The notes: a model not told the origin generated them from the letters alone. Shown: positions 16,961 through 28,035, counted from the stretch's first letter. The stretch: 64,000 bases of DNA from BAIKAL-G1 sp943370385 (GCA_943370385.1 CALRQT020000007.1:151146-215145); one strand, 5' to 3'. Made by a program: numbers and translations.

Positions 16961-18109
16961 GTGGCGGACCTGCGGCCCAGCGAAAGCCCTGCCGATGGCC
17001 AGAGGGGCCCCGTCCAGCCCGACCCGCCGGAGCTGGCCCTGGCCCACCGCGCCCTGGAGAGCGGCGACTACGGCGCCTGCCTGCGGGGCCTGGCACCCCT
17101 GTCCGACGCCCATGGCGCCAGCACGGCCCTCGGGGGGCGGATCCGCTTACTGATGGCCACGGCCCTGATGGGCCAGGGCGACTCGGCCGGGGCAGCGGCC
17201 TGTTGCCGCAGCCTGCGGGGTTGCAAGGATCTCACCTTGCGCCAACAGGCCAGGGACCTGGAGGAAGTGCTGGAGGCTCCGGCCCTGCAGCGGCCGCGCA
17301 ACTGGTCGGTGCAGATGCCGACCCTGGGGGAGCTGGAGGTGGTGGAAGGGCGCTCGGCCCTGCGGAGCTGGCGCCGCCGCCCCAAGCCCGAGCCGCCCCC
17401 GCCGCCGCCCGTGGGCGCCACCAAAACGCCCTGGGGGTTTGCCCTGGTGGCCGTGGCCCTACTGCTGCTCACCACCCTGCTGGCGGGCTGCGTCCAGGTG
17501 GAAACCAGCCTGACCTTCCCGGCACCAGGCCGCCTACAGATCACCCAAACCAGCACCAGCAGCACGGGCCAGGCCCTGCCCTGGCAACGGGACCTGGCCG
17601 CGGCCCTGGGGGGCGGCTCGGTGGTGGTGGAGCGCGACCATGGCCGCCAGAGCCTGCGCAACCGCCCCTTGCCCGCAGACCAAGCCCTCGCCTGGCTCGG
17701 CCAAAGCCTGGAGCGCGGCGCGGCCCTGGCCGGCGTCAGCCTGCCCAAGCCCGAGCTGGAACTGCGCGAGCGCAACTGGCTGATCGGCGTGCAACAACAG
17801 ATGGAGCTGGCCATCGACCTGAGGGCGGTGGACTCCCTGCCGGGCCTGGACCTGTCCTTCCGGTTTGCCCCCCTCGATCCCCAGGCCATCGAGCGGGCCA
17901 CGCCCAAGCCGGTAGAGCTGGGCCCAGGTGCCAAGGAGCTGCATTGGCCCCTGGAGCCCGGCGCCCTGAACCGGCTGGCCTGGCGCACCTGGCGCTGGAG
18001 CCGCCTGGGCCTGGGGGCCCTGGCCGTGGCCCTGCTGTTGGCCCTGGCCCTACTGCTGCAGCGACTGCGGTTCCGCGCAGGCTTCGGCTTCCCCCAGCTG
18101 CCCGCTTGA
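16961..18109 (+). CDS. DUF3153 family protein with TPR-like N-terminus
   Basis: A 382-aa protein starting at GTG 3 bp after the argB stop, so probably translated in the same operon. The N-terminal 110 residues are helical and repeat-like (ALAHRALESGDYGACLRGLA, then LLMATALMGQGDSAGAAACC), resembling tetratricopeptide repeats. A Pro-rich linker leads to a membrane segment (FALVAVALLLLTTLLAGC) ending in a possible lipobox (LAGC), then a periplasmic/lumenal DUF3153 domain with QVETSLTFPAPGRLQITQ. A second membrane helix lies near the C-terminus (LGLGALAVALLLALALLL). Function unknown; cyanobacterial family. Confidence 0.8.
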   Translation: MADLRPSESPADGQRGPVQPDPPELALAHRALESGDYGACLRGLAPLSDAHGASTALGGRIRLLMATALMGQGDSAGAAACCRSLRGCKDLTLRQQARDLEEVLEAPALQRPRNWSVQMPTLGELEVVEGRSALRSWRRRPKPEPPPPPPVGATKTPWGFALVAVALLLLTTLLAGCVQVETSLTFPAPGRLQITQTSTSSTGQALPWQRDLAAALGGGSVVVERDHGRQSLRNRPLPADQALAWLGQSLERGAALAGVSLPKPELELRERNWLIGVQQQMELAIDLRAVDSLPGLDLSFRFAPLDPQAIERATPKPVELGPGAKELHWPLEPGALNRLAWRTWRWSRLGLGALAVALLLALALLLQRLRFRAGFGFPQLPA

Positions 18110-18140
18110 ACCTTGAGCCGCCCCAACGGCCCTAGGGCCG

Positions 18141-20459
18141 TTACAGCTCCAGGGGATCGGGGTCGATGCTCAGGCTCACATCCCTCGCCAGGCCCTCCCG
18201 CAGCAGGGCCTCAGCCGGCAAAGGCAACTCGCTGCCAGCGGGGCCATGCAGGAGCAACTGCCAGCGGCTGCGGCCCGCCACCCGGGCAATTGGGGCCGGG
18301 GCCGGGCCGATCAACAGCCAGCCGCTGGCCTGCACCTGGCCGCGGATGCGCTCCGCCAGGGATGCGGCGGCCGTGGCCGTGCCGCTGGCCGATGGCCCGG
18401 CCAGGCGCAGCAGGCAGGCGCGACTGAAGGGCACCAGGTGAGCGGAGCGCCGCAGGGCCAGTTCCTCAGCCAAGAAGGCCTCGTAGCGGCCATCCACCAG
18501 GTGGCGAATCACCGGATGGTCGGGGCAGTAGGTCTGCACCAGCACTTCCCCGGGCCGGTCACCCCGGCCGGCCCGGCCCGCCAGTTGCAACAGCAGCTGG
18601 AGGCTCTGTTCGCCGGCCCGCAGGTCGGGCCGGTGCAGCAGGCCATCGGCGGCCAGCACGGCCGCCAGGGTGACGGCGGGCAGGTCCATGCCCTTGGCCA
18701 GCATCTGGGTGCCCACCAGCACATCGGCCTCCCCGGCGGCAAAGCGCTGCAGCAGGCGGCGGTGGCCATCGCGGCCCCGGGTGGTGTCCCGGTCAAAGCG
18801 CAGCAGGCGCAGGCCGTCGAGCTCCTTCTCGAGCTGCTCCATCACCCGCTGGGTGCCGGCCCCGAAGGGCTTGAAGGCGGTGGAGCCGCAGTGGGAGCAG
18901 CGTTCGCCAATCTCGGCGCGGTGGTCACACCAGTGGCAGCGCAGCCACTGGGGCCCATCACTACGGCCATGGACCGTGAGCGCCACATCGCAATTGGGAC
19001 AAAGCACCACCTCGCCGCAGCTGCGGCAACTGAGAAAACTGCTGTGGCCGCGGCGGGGCACCAGCAGCACCGCCTGCTCGCCCCGCTCCGCCAGGCTGCC
19101 GAGGCGCTGCATCAGGGGCCGGCTGATCAGGCGGCGGTGGCCGTCCTCCAGCTCCAATCGCATGTCCACCAGGCGCACCGGTGGCAGGGGCCGGCCGCCG
19201 ATGCGCTCGGGCAGGCGTAGCAACTCGGTGGTGGCTGCCGGCCCCTGGCAGGTCTGCCAGGTCTCCAGCGATGGGGTGGCGCTGCCCAGCACCAGGCGGG
19301 CACCACTGCGGCGGGCCCGGTGCCGGGCCACGTCCCGGGCGTGATAACAGGGCATGGGGCTGTCCTGCTTGTAGGAGCTGTCGTGCTCCTCATCGAGCAC
19401 GATCAGGCCCAGGTTGGTGATCGGCAAAAACACCGCCGAGCGGGTGCCCACCACCAGCAGGGGCTCCCCATCGGCCTCCAGGCAGCGACGCCAGGTGTCG
19501 ATGCGCTGGCCCTCGCTGCAACCGCTGTGGAATTCGGCCACCGCCGCACCAAAGCGCTGGCGGCACCGGTCCAGCAGTTGGGGCACCAGGCCGATTTCGG
19601 GGGTCAACAGCAACACCCCCTGCCCGGCGGCCACACAATCCGCGGCTGCCTGCAGATACACCTCGGTTTTGCCGGCACCGGTGACGCCCCAAAGCAGCAG
19701 GCCCTGACCCCCAGGCGCGCGGCGAATCTGTGCAAGGGCGGCGGCCTGGGCGCCGGTGAGGGTTTGGGACGGTGCCAGGTCCAGGCGGGGGGTCCCTTTG
19801 GCGCCATCACTGGCCTGGGGAACCCGCGCCTCTTTGCGCACCAGGCCGCGCCGCTCGAGGCCGTCGAGCACCGATCGACTCAAGCCACCGCTGGCCAGCA
19901 ACTCCGCCTGCCAGGCCCCGCCGCCCTGGCTGGCCAGCTGGTCGACCAGGGCCTGTTGCTTGGCCGAAAGGGAAAGGCCGGTGCTGCTTGGGGTCGCCGC
20001 TTCAGCGGCCAGGGCAACCCAAACCCGGCTCCGGGGGGCGGCGGCCGCCTTCGCGGGTCGTTGCCCCAGCCAGCCCGGCGGCAGGGCACTTTTGAGGGTG
20101 CGAAACAGGCTGGTGTGGCAATCGCGGGCCACGTCCTCGATCAGGCCCTGCCATTGGCCATCCACCGCCGCCCGCTGATGCAGCGCCTCGACCGCGACCA
20201 GGGTCACCCCCTCCAGGCCCTCGGGCCGCGCTTGCAGGGTTTCCACCACCAGGCCCACGTGGCGCCTCCCCCGCAAGGGCACCCGCACGAGATCGCCACT
20301 GGCCAGCGCCAGGCCATCAGGGTTGGCATAGGTGAACACCTGGCCCTCCCGGCCCGCCTCCACCCACACCTGAACCCAGGGGTCCCCGGGGCTGGCAACG
20401 GGCCCTTCGGCGGCTATGGGGCGATCAGCTTGGATGGGCAACCTTGCAGAACTCACCAC
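18141..20459 (-). CDS. priA: Primosomal protein N' (replication restart helicase PriA)
   Basis: A 3'-5' helicase that restarts stalled forks and loads the replicative helicase. Domains in order: N-terminal 3' DNA-binding and winged-helix regions (about 1-220), a superfamily-2 helicase with Walker A GVTGAGKTEVYL and DEEHDSSYKQ, a zinc-binding domain with eight cysteines (SCRSCGEVVLCPNCD, then CHWCDHRAEIGERCSHCG), and a second helicase lobe with VLVGTQMLAKGMD and QLAGRAGRGDRPG. 772 aa, slightly above the typical 730-740. The start is the GTG at 20459; another GTG is the next codon. Converges with the argB-DUF3153 pair. Confidence 0.95.
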   Translation of the reverse strand: MVSSARLPIQADRPIAAEGPVASPGDPWVQVWVEAGREGQVFTYANPDGLALASGDLVRVPLRGRRHVGLVVETLQARPEGLEGVTLVAVEALHQRAAVDGQWQGLIEDVARDCHTSLFRTLKSALPPGWLGQRPAKAAAAPRSRVWVALAAEAATPSSTGLSLSAKQQALVDQLASQGGGAWQAELLASGGLSRSVLDGLERRGLVRKEARVPQASDGAKGTPRLDLAPSQTLTGAQAAALAQIRRAPGGQGLLLWGVTGAGKTEVYLQAAADCVAAGQGVLLLTPEIGLVPQLLDRCRQRFGAAVAEFHSGCSEGQRIDTWRRCLEADGEPLLVVGTRSAVFLPITNLGLIVLDEEHDSSYKQDSPMPCYHARDVARHRARRSGARLVLGSATPSLETWQTCQGPAATTELLRLPERIGGRPLPPVRLVDMRLELEDGHRRLISRPLMQRLGSLAERGEQAVLLVPRRGHSSFLSCRSCGEVVLCPNCDVALTVHGRSDGPQWLRCHWCDHRAEIGERCSHCGSTAFKPFGAGTQRVMEQLEKELDGLRLLRFDRDTTRGRDGHRRLLQRFAAGEADVLVGTQMLAKGMDLPAVTLAAVLAADGLLHRPDLRAGEQSLQLLLQLAGRAGRGDRPGEVLVQTYCPDHPVIRHLVDGRYEAFLAEELALRRSAHLVPFSRACLLRLAGPSASGTATAAASLAERIRGQVQASGWLLIGPAPAPIARVAGRSRWQLLLHGPAGSELPLPAEALLREGLARDVSLSIDPDPLEL

Positions 20460-20962
20460 TCTTTCTTAAGATGTGGGGGTTGAGCAGCCGTCACCAGCTG
20501 CTGTCGGAACCCGGCAGAGTTCCGTCCAGAGGGAAGATCGATGCCCGCGTCCAGGGAGTTTCCAGCCCTGAACCGCCGATCTGCGAACTCCCCTGACAGC
20601 GCTGCCGGGGCCTTGCCCACTCTTGTTCTGTCCATGTCGGGTTTCTGCCCCACGTCTTGAACCAGTCCAGTCCCCTGCGACCCACACCTGCCTTGTTGAC
20701 CCAGCGTGGCTAGGGATGGTTGGTGCGTCCTGCATCACCGTTCCTGTTCACGGCCCTGGTCATCGCCAGGGCGGCCCCCAAGGGCTTGATTGAAGCTTGA
20801 TTGGTTCCTTCATCAGGATTCCGCCGCCCACTTGGGCTCCAGGCCTGACGTTCTGCCCCAATCCAGGACCTGCCGACCCAGCGCCCGTGCCCGCTCGCCT
20901 GCTGCCCTTACCCCCGCGACACCTGCGCCGCCCGTAACGCCTTCCCCCGTCTTCCCATCCCC
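20460..20962. promoter_or_regulatory. Intergenic region between priA and rpoD
   Basis: A divergent spacer of about 500 bp, long for this genome. It holds no convincing gene. A perfect direct repeat, GCTTGATTG, occurs at 20784-20792 and 20795-20803 (11-bp spacing, one helical turn). It lies about 160 bp upstream of the rpoD ATG. A TTGACC at 20696-20701 has no well-spaced -10 element. rpoD promoters are expected here, but I cannot place one. Confidence 0.45.
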
Positions 20963-22528
<1,566 letters not shown>

Positions 22529-22533
22529 GCCAG

Positions 22534-23658
22534 ATGCCTGAGTCCCCCTCCCTGGAGGCAGCACCTGCTGCCCCCAGGGTTTCGATTGTTCTGCCCACCT
22601 ACAACGAACGGGGAAACATTGAGTCCCTGCTCAACCAGCTGCTGCCCCTCAAGGCCCGGTTCGACCTGGAAATCCTGGTGGTGGATGACGACTCCGCCGA
22701 TGGCACCGCCGAGTTGGTGCGCCAACTCGCCCATGGCGAACCCTGCCTGCGCCTGATCCGCCGGGTCGGCCGCGCCGGCCTAGCCAGCGCCATCAAGGAG
22801 GGATTGCTCGATGCCACCGGTGACCTGGTGGTGGTGATGGACAGCGACGGCCAGCACCAGCCCAGCTCCGTCCTGGAGGCCCTCACCACCCTGCAGCAGG
22901 GGAACTTCGACCTGGTGATCGGCAGCCGCTTCCACGCCCAGGCCCAGATCCAGGGTCTCAGTGGCCGGCGCGAGACCGGTTCCACCTGGGCCAACAAGCT
23001 GGCCCGGGCCAGCCTGCCGCGCTACCGCCAACTCAGCGATTACATGAGCGGTTTTTTTGCCCTGCGGCTGGATCGCTGCCTGCCCCTGATTCGGGCCGTG
23101 GATGTGAACGGCTTCAAGTTTCTCTATGAGTTGCTGGCCCACAGCCGCGGCCGCCTGCGCGTCTGCGATATCCCCTTGAGTTTCCAGCCCCGGGGCTATG
23201 GCAGCTCCAAGTTGGACGTGGCGGTGTTATGGGATTTCGGCATCTCGATCCTGCACACGCTTTGCCTGCGCCTCTTGCCGCGGCGGGCGATCAGTTTTGG
23301 CCTGGTGGGCGCCTCTGGCTTCCTGGTGCAGATCCTCGTCACCCAGCTGGTGATGCTGCTGGGGGTGGCCTTCACCCAGGCCCTGCCGGTGGCCGTGGTG
23401 GCTGCCGCCAGCTCCAATTACCTGGTCAATAACGCCCTCACCTTCCGCTTCCAGCGCCAGCAAGGCCTGGCCCTGCTGCGGGGCCTGCTCAAGTTCCTGC
23501 TGGTGGCCTCCCTACCGGTGCTGGCCAATGTGGGTGTGGCGTCAGCGTTTTACAGCTACGTCTCCCACAACACCTTCTGGGCCCAGTTGGCGGGGATTGT
23601 GGTGGTGTTTGTTTGGAATTACGCCGCCTCATCCCGCTTCGTCTGGAACACTCCTTGA
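22534..23658 (+). CDS. GT2 glycosyltransferase fused to a GtrA-like membrane domain
   Basis: A 374-aa protein starting 5 bp after rpoD. The N-terminal GT-A domain (about 1-235) has IVLPTYNERGNIESLL, a LVVDDDSADGTAEL nucleotide site and VVMDSDGQHQPSSV, which is the polyprenyl-phosphate mannosyl/glucosyltransferase (DPM1-like) pattern. The C-terminal 130 residues are a four-helix GtrA-like domain (FGLVGASGFLVQILVTQL, NYLVNNALTFRFQRQQG). It probably transfers a sugar to polyprenyl phosphate and flips or anchors it in the membrane for glycan assembly; the exact sugar is unknown. Downstream position to rpoD suggests read-through. Confidence 0.88.
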   Translation: MPESPSLEAAPAAPRVSIVLPTYNERGNIESLLNQLLPLKARFDLEILVVDDDSADGTAELVRQLAHGEPCLRLIRRVGRAGLASAIKEGLLDATGDLVVVMDSDGQHQPSSVLEALTTLQQGNFDLVIGSRFHAQAQIQGLSGRRETGSTWANKLARASLPRYRQLSDYMSGFFALRLDRCLPLIRAVDVNGFKFLYELLAHSRGRLRVCDIPLSFQPRGYGSSKLDVAVLWDFGISILHTLCLRLLPRRAISFGLVGASGFLVQILVTQLVMLLGVAFTQALPVAVVAAASSNYLVNNALTFRFQRQQGLALLRGLLKFLLVASLPVLANVGVASAFYSYVSHNTFWAQLAGIVVVFVWNYAASSRFVWNTP

Positions 23659-23687
23659 CGAGGGTCCAGCCCCTAGCCGCCCCATCC

Positions 23688-24161
23688 ATGACCAACGCCC
23701 CTGCCCCGAGCGATTCGATGGCCCCTGCCGAGCCCAAATCAGCGCCAGAAACCCCTGGGGGCCTGAGCCTGGCGGACCTGGCCAGCCTGCGCACGGCCCC
23801 AGCCCTGGCAGCCCACCAGCGCCCGGGCCTGCTGGCCGAGCTCAAGACCAAGCTGGCGGCCTGTGACTGGTTCACGATCGGTGTGATGGCCCCCTCGGCG
23901 GCGGCCGCCCTGGCGGCCCTGCGGGCCTGCGAAGCGGGCCTGGGCTGGCCGGCCCTGGAGGCCCACGGCCAGGCTCCGCAAGCTGAGGGCGTGGCGGGCC
24001 CGGTGTTCCTCAAGGGGAACCAGCACTCGGGCCAGTTCCTGCTGCGGGGCGAAGCGGGCCTGGGCGAGGGGATCCTGATCAGCGGCCACCTCAACGGCGA
24101 ACCCGATCCAGCCCTGGAAGGCACCTGGGGGCCCCTGCCCCTCGACCTTTTCAACGCCTGA
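23688..24161 (+). CDS. DUF1824 family protein
   Basis: A cyanobacterial family of unknown function, about 157 aa from the ATG at 23688 (an ATG at 23718 is possible). The diagnostic C-terminal part reads DWFTIGVMAPSAAAALAALR, then GPVFLKGNQHSGQFLLR and GILISGHLN. It is a compact soluble protein with no signal or membrane segment. The first 40 residues are disordered. The gene lies 29 bp after the glycosyltransferase and is likely co-transcribed with it. Confidence 0.7.
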   Translation: MTNAPAPSDSMAPAEPKSAPETPGGLSLADLASLRTAPALAAHQRPGLLAELKTKLAACDWFTIGVMAPSAAAALAALRACEAGLGWPALEAHGQAPQAEGVAGPVFLKGNQHSGQFLLRGEAGLGEGILISGHLNGEPDPALEGTWGPLPLDLFNA

Positions 24162-24333
24162 AACCCCTCAAGGACCCAGTAGTAGTCCGTGGTGTCCAAC
24201 CACCAGCCGGCCATTTCCGGCGAGGGGCCTTTCAACAGGTCAAGAGTTGCCGCGGCAACGGGCGGGCGGACCCGCCACTGCCTAGGCTGACCCGCTGTTG
24301 TCAGGCAGCAGACGCTGCCCCCGAAGGTTTCTG

Positions 24334-25287
24334 ATGGCCGGTTCCACCCTGCGCATTGCTTCCCGACGCAGCCAGCTGGCCATGGTGCAGACCCATTGGG
24401 TGCGCGATGAACTGGCCTCGGCCCATCCGGGCCTGGAGATCAGCATCGAAGCGATGGCCACCCAGGGGGACAAGATCCTCGATGTGGCCCTGGCCAAGAT
24501 CGGCGACAAGGGCCTGTTTACCAAAGAATTGGAGGCCCAGATGTTGCTGGACCGGGCCGATATCGCCGTCCACAGCCTCAAGGACCTACCCACCAACCTG
24601 CCCGAGGGGCTGATGCTCGGCTGCATCACCGAGCGTGAAGACCCCGCCGATGCCCTGGTGGTGCACGAAAAACACAAGGACAAAACCCTCGCCACCCTGC
24701 CCCAGGGAGCCGTGGTCGGCACCAGCTCCCTAAGGCGCCTGGCCCAGCTCCGCCACCACTTCCCCCACCTGGACTTCAAGGATGTGCGCGGCAATGTGAT
24801 CACCCGGCTGGAGAAGCTCGATTCGGGCGAATTTGATTGCCTGATCCTGGCCGCCGCGGGCCTGGGGCGCCTCGGCCTGGGCGACCGGATCCACGAGCGC
24901 ATCGATCCTTCGATCTCCCTGCACGCCGTCGGCCAAGGGGCCCTGGGCATCGAATGCCGCCTGGGCGATGACACCGTGCTGGCCCAGATCAAGGCGCTCG
25001 AACACCTGCCTACGGCCCGCCGCTGTCTGGCCGAACGGGCCTTCCTGCGCCAATTGGAGGGGGGCTGCCAGGTGCCGATCGGCGTCAACAGCCGCTTTGA
25101 GGGCGAGGAGCTGGTCCTCACCGGCATGGTGGCCAGCCTCGATGGCTTGCGGCTCGTGCGCGATGAGGTGCGGGGCCCCCAGGCGGACCCCGAAGCGATC
25201 GGCGTCGCCCTAGCCCTGGCCCTGCGCGCCCAGGGAGCGGGTGAAATCCTGGAGGAGATCATTGCAAGCGTCCGGCCCCAGGCCTGA
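24334..25287 (+). CDS. hemC: Porphobilinogen deaminase (hydroxymethylbilane synthase)
   Basis: Polymerises four porphobilinogens to hydroxymethylbilane, on the path to heme and chlorophyll. The ATG at 24334 gives the family start (MAGSTLRIASRRSQLAM). Visible motifs: TQGDKILDVALAKIGDKGLFT, VHSLKDLPT (catalytic Asp region), GTSSLRRLAQL and VRGNVITRLEKLD. The dipyrromethane cofactor Cys is in LEGGCQVPIG. 317 aa, normal length. An upstream ATG frame (24298) adds 12 residues and is not typical. The clc frame overlaps its 3' end. Confidence 0.97.
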   Translation: MAGSTLRIASRRSQLAMVQTHWVRDELASAHPGLEISIEAMATQGDKILDVALAKIGDKGLFTKELEAQMLLDRADIAVHSLKDLPTNLPEGLMLGCITEREDPADALVVHEKHKDKTLATLPQGAVVGTSSLRRLAQLRHHFPHLDFKDVRGNVITRLEKLDSGEFDCLILAAAGLGRLGLGDRIHERIDPSISLHAVGQGALGIECRLGDDTVLAQIKALEHLPTARRCLAERAFLRQLEGGCQVPIGVNSRFEGEELVLTGMVASLDGLRLVRDEVRGPQADPEAIGVALALALRAQGAGEILEEIIASVRPQA

Positions 25288-27400
25288 ACTGCCCGATCCC
25301 CAACCCTGCCCGGATCTGGGCCCGGCCGCTCCAGCGGATCCAGCCCCACTGGAGGCGGATTCGGCTGAACTTGATCCGGCAGACCATGATCCGGCTGACC
25401 CCGATCCGGCCGAAGTCGAGGCCAGGCCCCTGGCCTTTCAGTGGAGCCTGCTGGCCTGGGCCGGCCTGGTGGGCGTGCTCACCGGTTTTGCGGTGGTGGG
25501 TTTCCACGTGCTGCTCGGCTTCATCAACAACGTGCTGTTCGGCCCCGGCGTCGAGCTGCTGTTGCACCTGATCGGCGACAGCCAGCCCCAACCACCGCCG
25601 CTGGTGGAAGTGGTGGCCCTGCCCGCCGATAACGGCACCCCCTTGAAGGCCCTGCTGCAGATCGGCCTGGGCGGCCTGGGCTTTGTGCCGCCGCCACCGG
25701 CGCCGGTGGTGCCCGACCCCCTGCCAACCCAGCCGCTGTTGCTCAGCTGGCTCGCCTCCTGGCCCGTGGTGCTGGTGCCCCTGGTGGGTGGCCTGGGAGT
25801 GGGTCTGTTGCGCTTTTTTGGCGGCACTCTCGGCCCAAGCCTGCCGAGCTTGATGGCCATGGCCGATGGGTCGGTGAAGGCGGCAGCGAAGTTGCCGTTG
25901 CTGCGCCTGGTGGCGGCCTCCCTCAGCCTGGGCAGTGGCGCCTCCCTCGGACCGGAGGGCCCCAGCGTGGAGAGTGGCGGCAACATTGGCCTCTGGATTG
26001 CCAGCCGCTGCGGCCTCTCGCCCAGCAACCAAAAGGCCCTGGTGGCCGCCGGGGTCGCGGCAGGCCTGGCCGCGGGTTTCAAGGCACCGATTGCCGGCGT
26101 GTTCTTTGCCTTTGAGGGCAGCTACAGCACCATCCCGGGGCGGCCCAGTGTGCGGGCCGTGCTGGTGGCGGCGGTGACCTCGGAATTGGTCACCCAGCTC
26201 TGCCTGGGGGATGAACCGATCTTCCGCCTGCCGGCCTACGAGGTGCGCTCGCCCCTGGAGCTGCCCCTCTACCTGGGCCTGGGCCTGGTGGCCAGCCTGA
26301 TGTCCTGGGCCCTGGTGGCGGTGCTGGCGGCTGGGCGCAGCGATGGCGTTCAGCGCCAGCTGGCCCGCCTGCCCGCCTGGCTCATCACCGGACTTGGAGG
26401 GCTGGGCGTGGGCCTGCTCGCCCTCGGCTTTCCCCAGGTGCTGGGGGTCGGCTACGACACGATTGAAGCGCTGCTGGGCAGCAACGGTGGCATTGCCCTC
26501 ACCACCTTGCTCGCCCTGCTGCTGGTCAAACTGCTGGCCACGGGCCTGAGTAGCGCCACCGGCTTTGTCGGGGGTGGCTTTGCCCCTGCCCTCTTTCTGG
26601 GGGCGGTGCTCGGCAATTGCTACGGCCAGATCCTGGGCGATAGCGGCTTCCACTTACCCGTGGCCGAACCGCCGGCCTACGCCATGGTCGGCATGGCGGC
26701 GGTGCTGGCCGGCAGCGCCCGGGCGCCCCTCACGGCCCTGCTGCTGCTGTTCGAGCTCACCCATGACATCCGCATCGTGCTGCCCCTGATGGCGGCGGCC
26801 GGCCTAAGCGCCGCCCTGGTGGAACGCTGGCAGGGGCTGGCCGATCCGGGCCTGCTTGGACCCGATCCAACGGAGGAGGAGCGGCGCCGCCACCTGGCGG
26901 GCCTGGCCGTGGCCGTGGCCCTGGAGCCGGAAGCGCCCCTGGTGCTCGAAGCCAGCACCCCAGCCGCCAGTGCCCTAGACCAGCTGCTCGCCGCCCATGG
27001 CCACTGCCTGCTGGTAGAGCAGGACGACTGGGTGATTGCCCTGGTCACCCTCTCGGATCTGCAGCGGGCGATCAGCGCCGAACCCCAGGAGGGACTGGTG
27101 TTAGCAGCCTGCCGGCGAAGTGATCTGGTTTGGCTCCCCAGTGGTGCCAACCTGGCCCAGCTGGAGGACCAGCTCAGCCCCAATGGCCTGCGCCAATTGC
27201 CAGTGTTTGACCTCAGCACTGCTGCCCCTGCGGTGCTGCCCGAAGGGGTGCCCAGGGGAGGCCTTCCTTTGGGAAGCCTGCGGGGCCTGGCCAGCCGCGA
27301 TGGCATGGCCCGGGCCCTGGCGCGGAGCCGTCGTCATGCCCTGGATGGGCCCACGAGTCCAGGCGCCCAGCAGCCTGAAGTCGCCCACCAAGGGATCTGA
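25262..27400 (+). CDS. ClC-type chloride channel/transporter with a CBS region
   Basis: A ClC-family anion channel or Cl-/H+ antiporter. The membrane core runs from about residue 60 to 540. Filter motifs are GSGASLGPEGPSVESGGN, where the gating Glu is kept but the usual GSGIP reads GSGAS and GREGP reads GPEGP, and GFVGGGFAPALFLGAVLGN. A soluble C-terminal region (about 560-700) shows CBS-like sequences (HGHCLLVEQDDWVIALVTLSD), suggesting nucleotide regulation. The N-terminus is an acidic linker with DPAD/DPAE repeats. TTG 25262 overlaps hemC by 26 bp; GTG 25241 is an alternative that overlaps by 47 bp. Confidence 0.88.
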   Translation: MQASGPRPELPDPQPCPDLGPAAPADPAPLEADSAELDPADHDPADPDPAEVEARPLAFQWSLLAWAGLVGVLTGFAVVGFHVLLGFINNVLFGPGVELLLHLIGDSQPQPPPLVEVVALPADNGTPLKALLQIGLGGLGFVPPPPAPVVPDPLPTQPLLLSWLASWPVVLVPLVGGLGVGLLRFFGGTLGPSLPSLMAMADGSVKAAAKLPLLRLVAASLSLGSGASLGPEGPSVESGGNIGLWIASRCGLSPSNQKALVAAGVAAGLAAGFKAPIAGVFFAFEGSYSTIPGRPSVRAVLVAAVTSELVTQLCLGDEPIFRLPAYEVRSPLELPLYLGLGLVASLMSWALVAVLAAGRSDGVQRQLARLPAWLITGLGGLGVGLLALGFPQVLGVGYDTIEALLGSNGGIALTTLLALLLVKLLATGLSSATGFVGGGFAPALFLGAVLGNCYGQILGDSGFHLPVAEPPAYAMVGMAAVLAGSARAPLTALLLLFELTHDIRIVLPLMAAAGLSAALVERWQGLADPGLLGPDPTEEERRRHLAGLAVAVALEPEAPLVLEASTPAASALDQLLAAHGHCLLVEQDDWVIALVTLSDLQRAISAEPQEGLVLAACRRSDLVWLPSGANLAQLEDQLSPNGLRQLPVFDLSTAAPAVLPEGVPRGGLPLGSLRGLASRDGMARALARSRRHALDGPTSPGAQQPEVAHQGI

Positions 27401-27424
27401 ACCTGCCGGGGCGGAGGCAGGTTC
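27399..27424. terminator. Hairpin between convergent clc and ppa
   Basis: A perfect 9-bp inverted repeat (GAACCTGCC and GGCAGGTTC, 8-nt loop) starts inside the clc stop codon. No T-tract follows on either strand, so terminator activity is uncertain; its place between convergent stops favours it. Confidence 0.4.
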
Positions 27425-27447
27425 AGGGCAGGCGCTCAGTGCACGGC

Positions 27448-28035
27448 CTAGTTGACCAGCTTGGCTTCGATCGTGTCGAGATAGCGCTGCTCACACTCCT
27501 TGATGATTTTCACAGCCGACGGCACATCGAGGAAGCCATTCACCTTGCAGGTGCCGGGCTTTTTGAGATCCTTGTAGTGCTCCCAGTAGTACTGGGTTTC
27601 CGTTTTCCAGTGGGCACCCAGTTGCTCAAAGCTGGTGATGTGATCCATGCGCTTGTCATCGGCCAGCACGGCGATCACCTTGTCATCCACTTCACCGCCA
27701 TCGTCAAAGGTCATGATGCCGATGATGCGGGCTTCCACTAGGGAACCGGGCACCAGGGGCTCGGTAACTCCAACGATTTCGATGTCGAGGGGGTCGCCGT
27801 CCTCATCCCAGGTGCGGGGAATGCAGCCGTAGGCGAAGGGATAGGCCAGGGAGGAATAGCCGACCCGATCGAGCTTGAGGTGGCCGGTTTCGGTGATCAG
27901 CTCGTATTTGTTGATCGTGTTGGAGTTCAGCTCAACGATGGCGTTGAGGCGCAACTCTCCCTCATCGGCGAAGGCCGGCAGCACGTGCAGCAGGTTGAGC
28001 ATCGTGCGGCTGGGGGCGTGGTCGATGTTCGCCAT
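27448..28035 (-). CDS. ppa: Inorganic pyrophosphatase (family I)
   Basis: Hydrolyses pyrophosphate to drive biosynthesis. 195 aa from the ATG at 28035 (MANIDHAPS); a longer frame to 28122 lacks support. Family I motifs: the substrate-binding KYELITETGHLKLDR, YPFAYGCIPRTWDEDGDPLD (the signature Asp cluster binding Mg) and IIGIMTFDDGGEVDDKVIAV. Cytoplasmic and soluble. The C-terminus (VKIIKECEQRYLD) matches cyanobacterial enzymes. Confidence 0.96.
   Translation of the reverse strand: MANIDHAPSRTMLNLLHVLPAFADEGELRLNAIVELNSNTINKYELITETGHLKLDRVGYSSLAYPFAYGCIPRTWDEDGDPLDIEIVGVTEPLVPGSLVEARIIGIMTFDDGGEVDDKVIAVLADDKRMDHITSFEQLGAHWKTETQYYWEHYKDLKKPGTCKVNGFLDVPSAVKIIKECEQRYLDTIEAKLVN

Noticed and set aside
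24190..24235. A Trp/Tyr-rich minus-strand peptide frame (MAGWWLDTTDYYW) after DUF1824
   Set aside because: It reads on antisense into DUF1824 without a stop for a long way; no conserved context.
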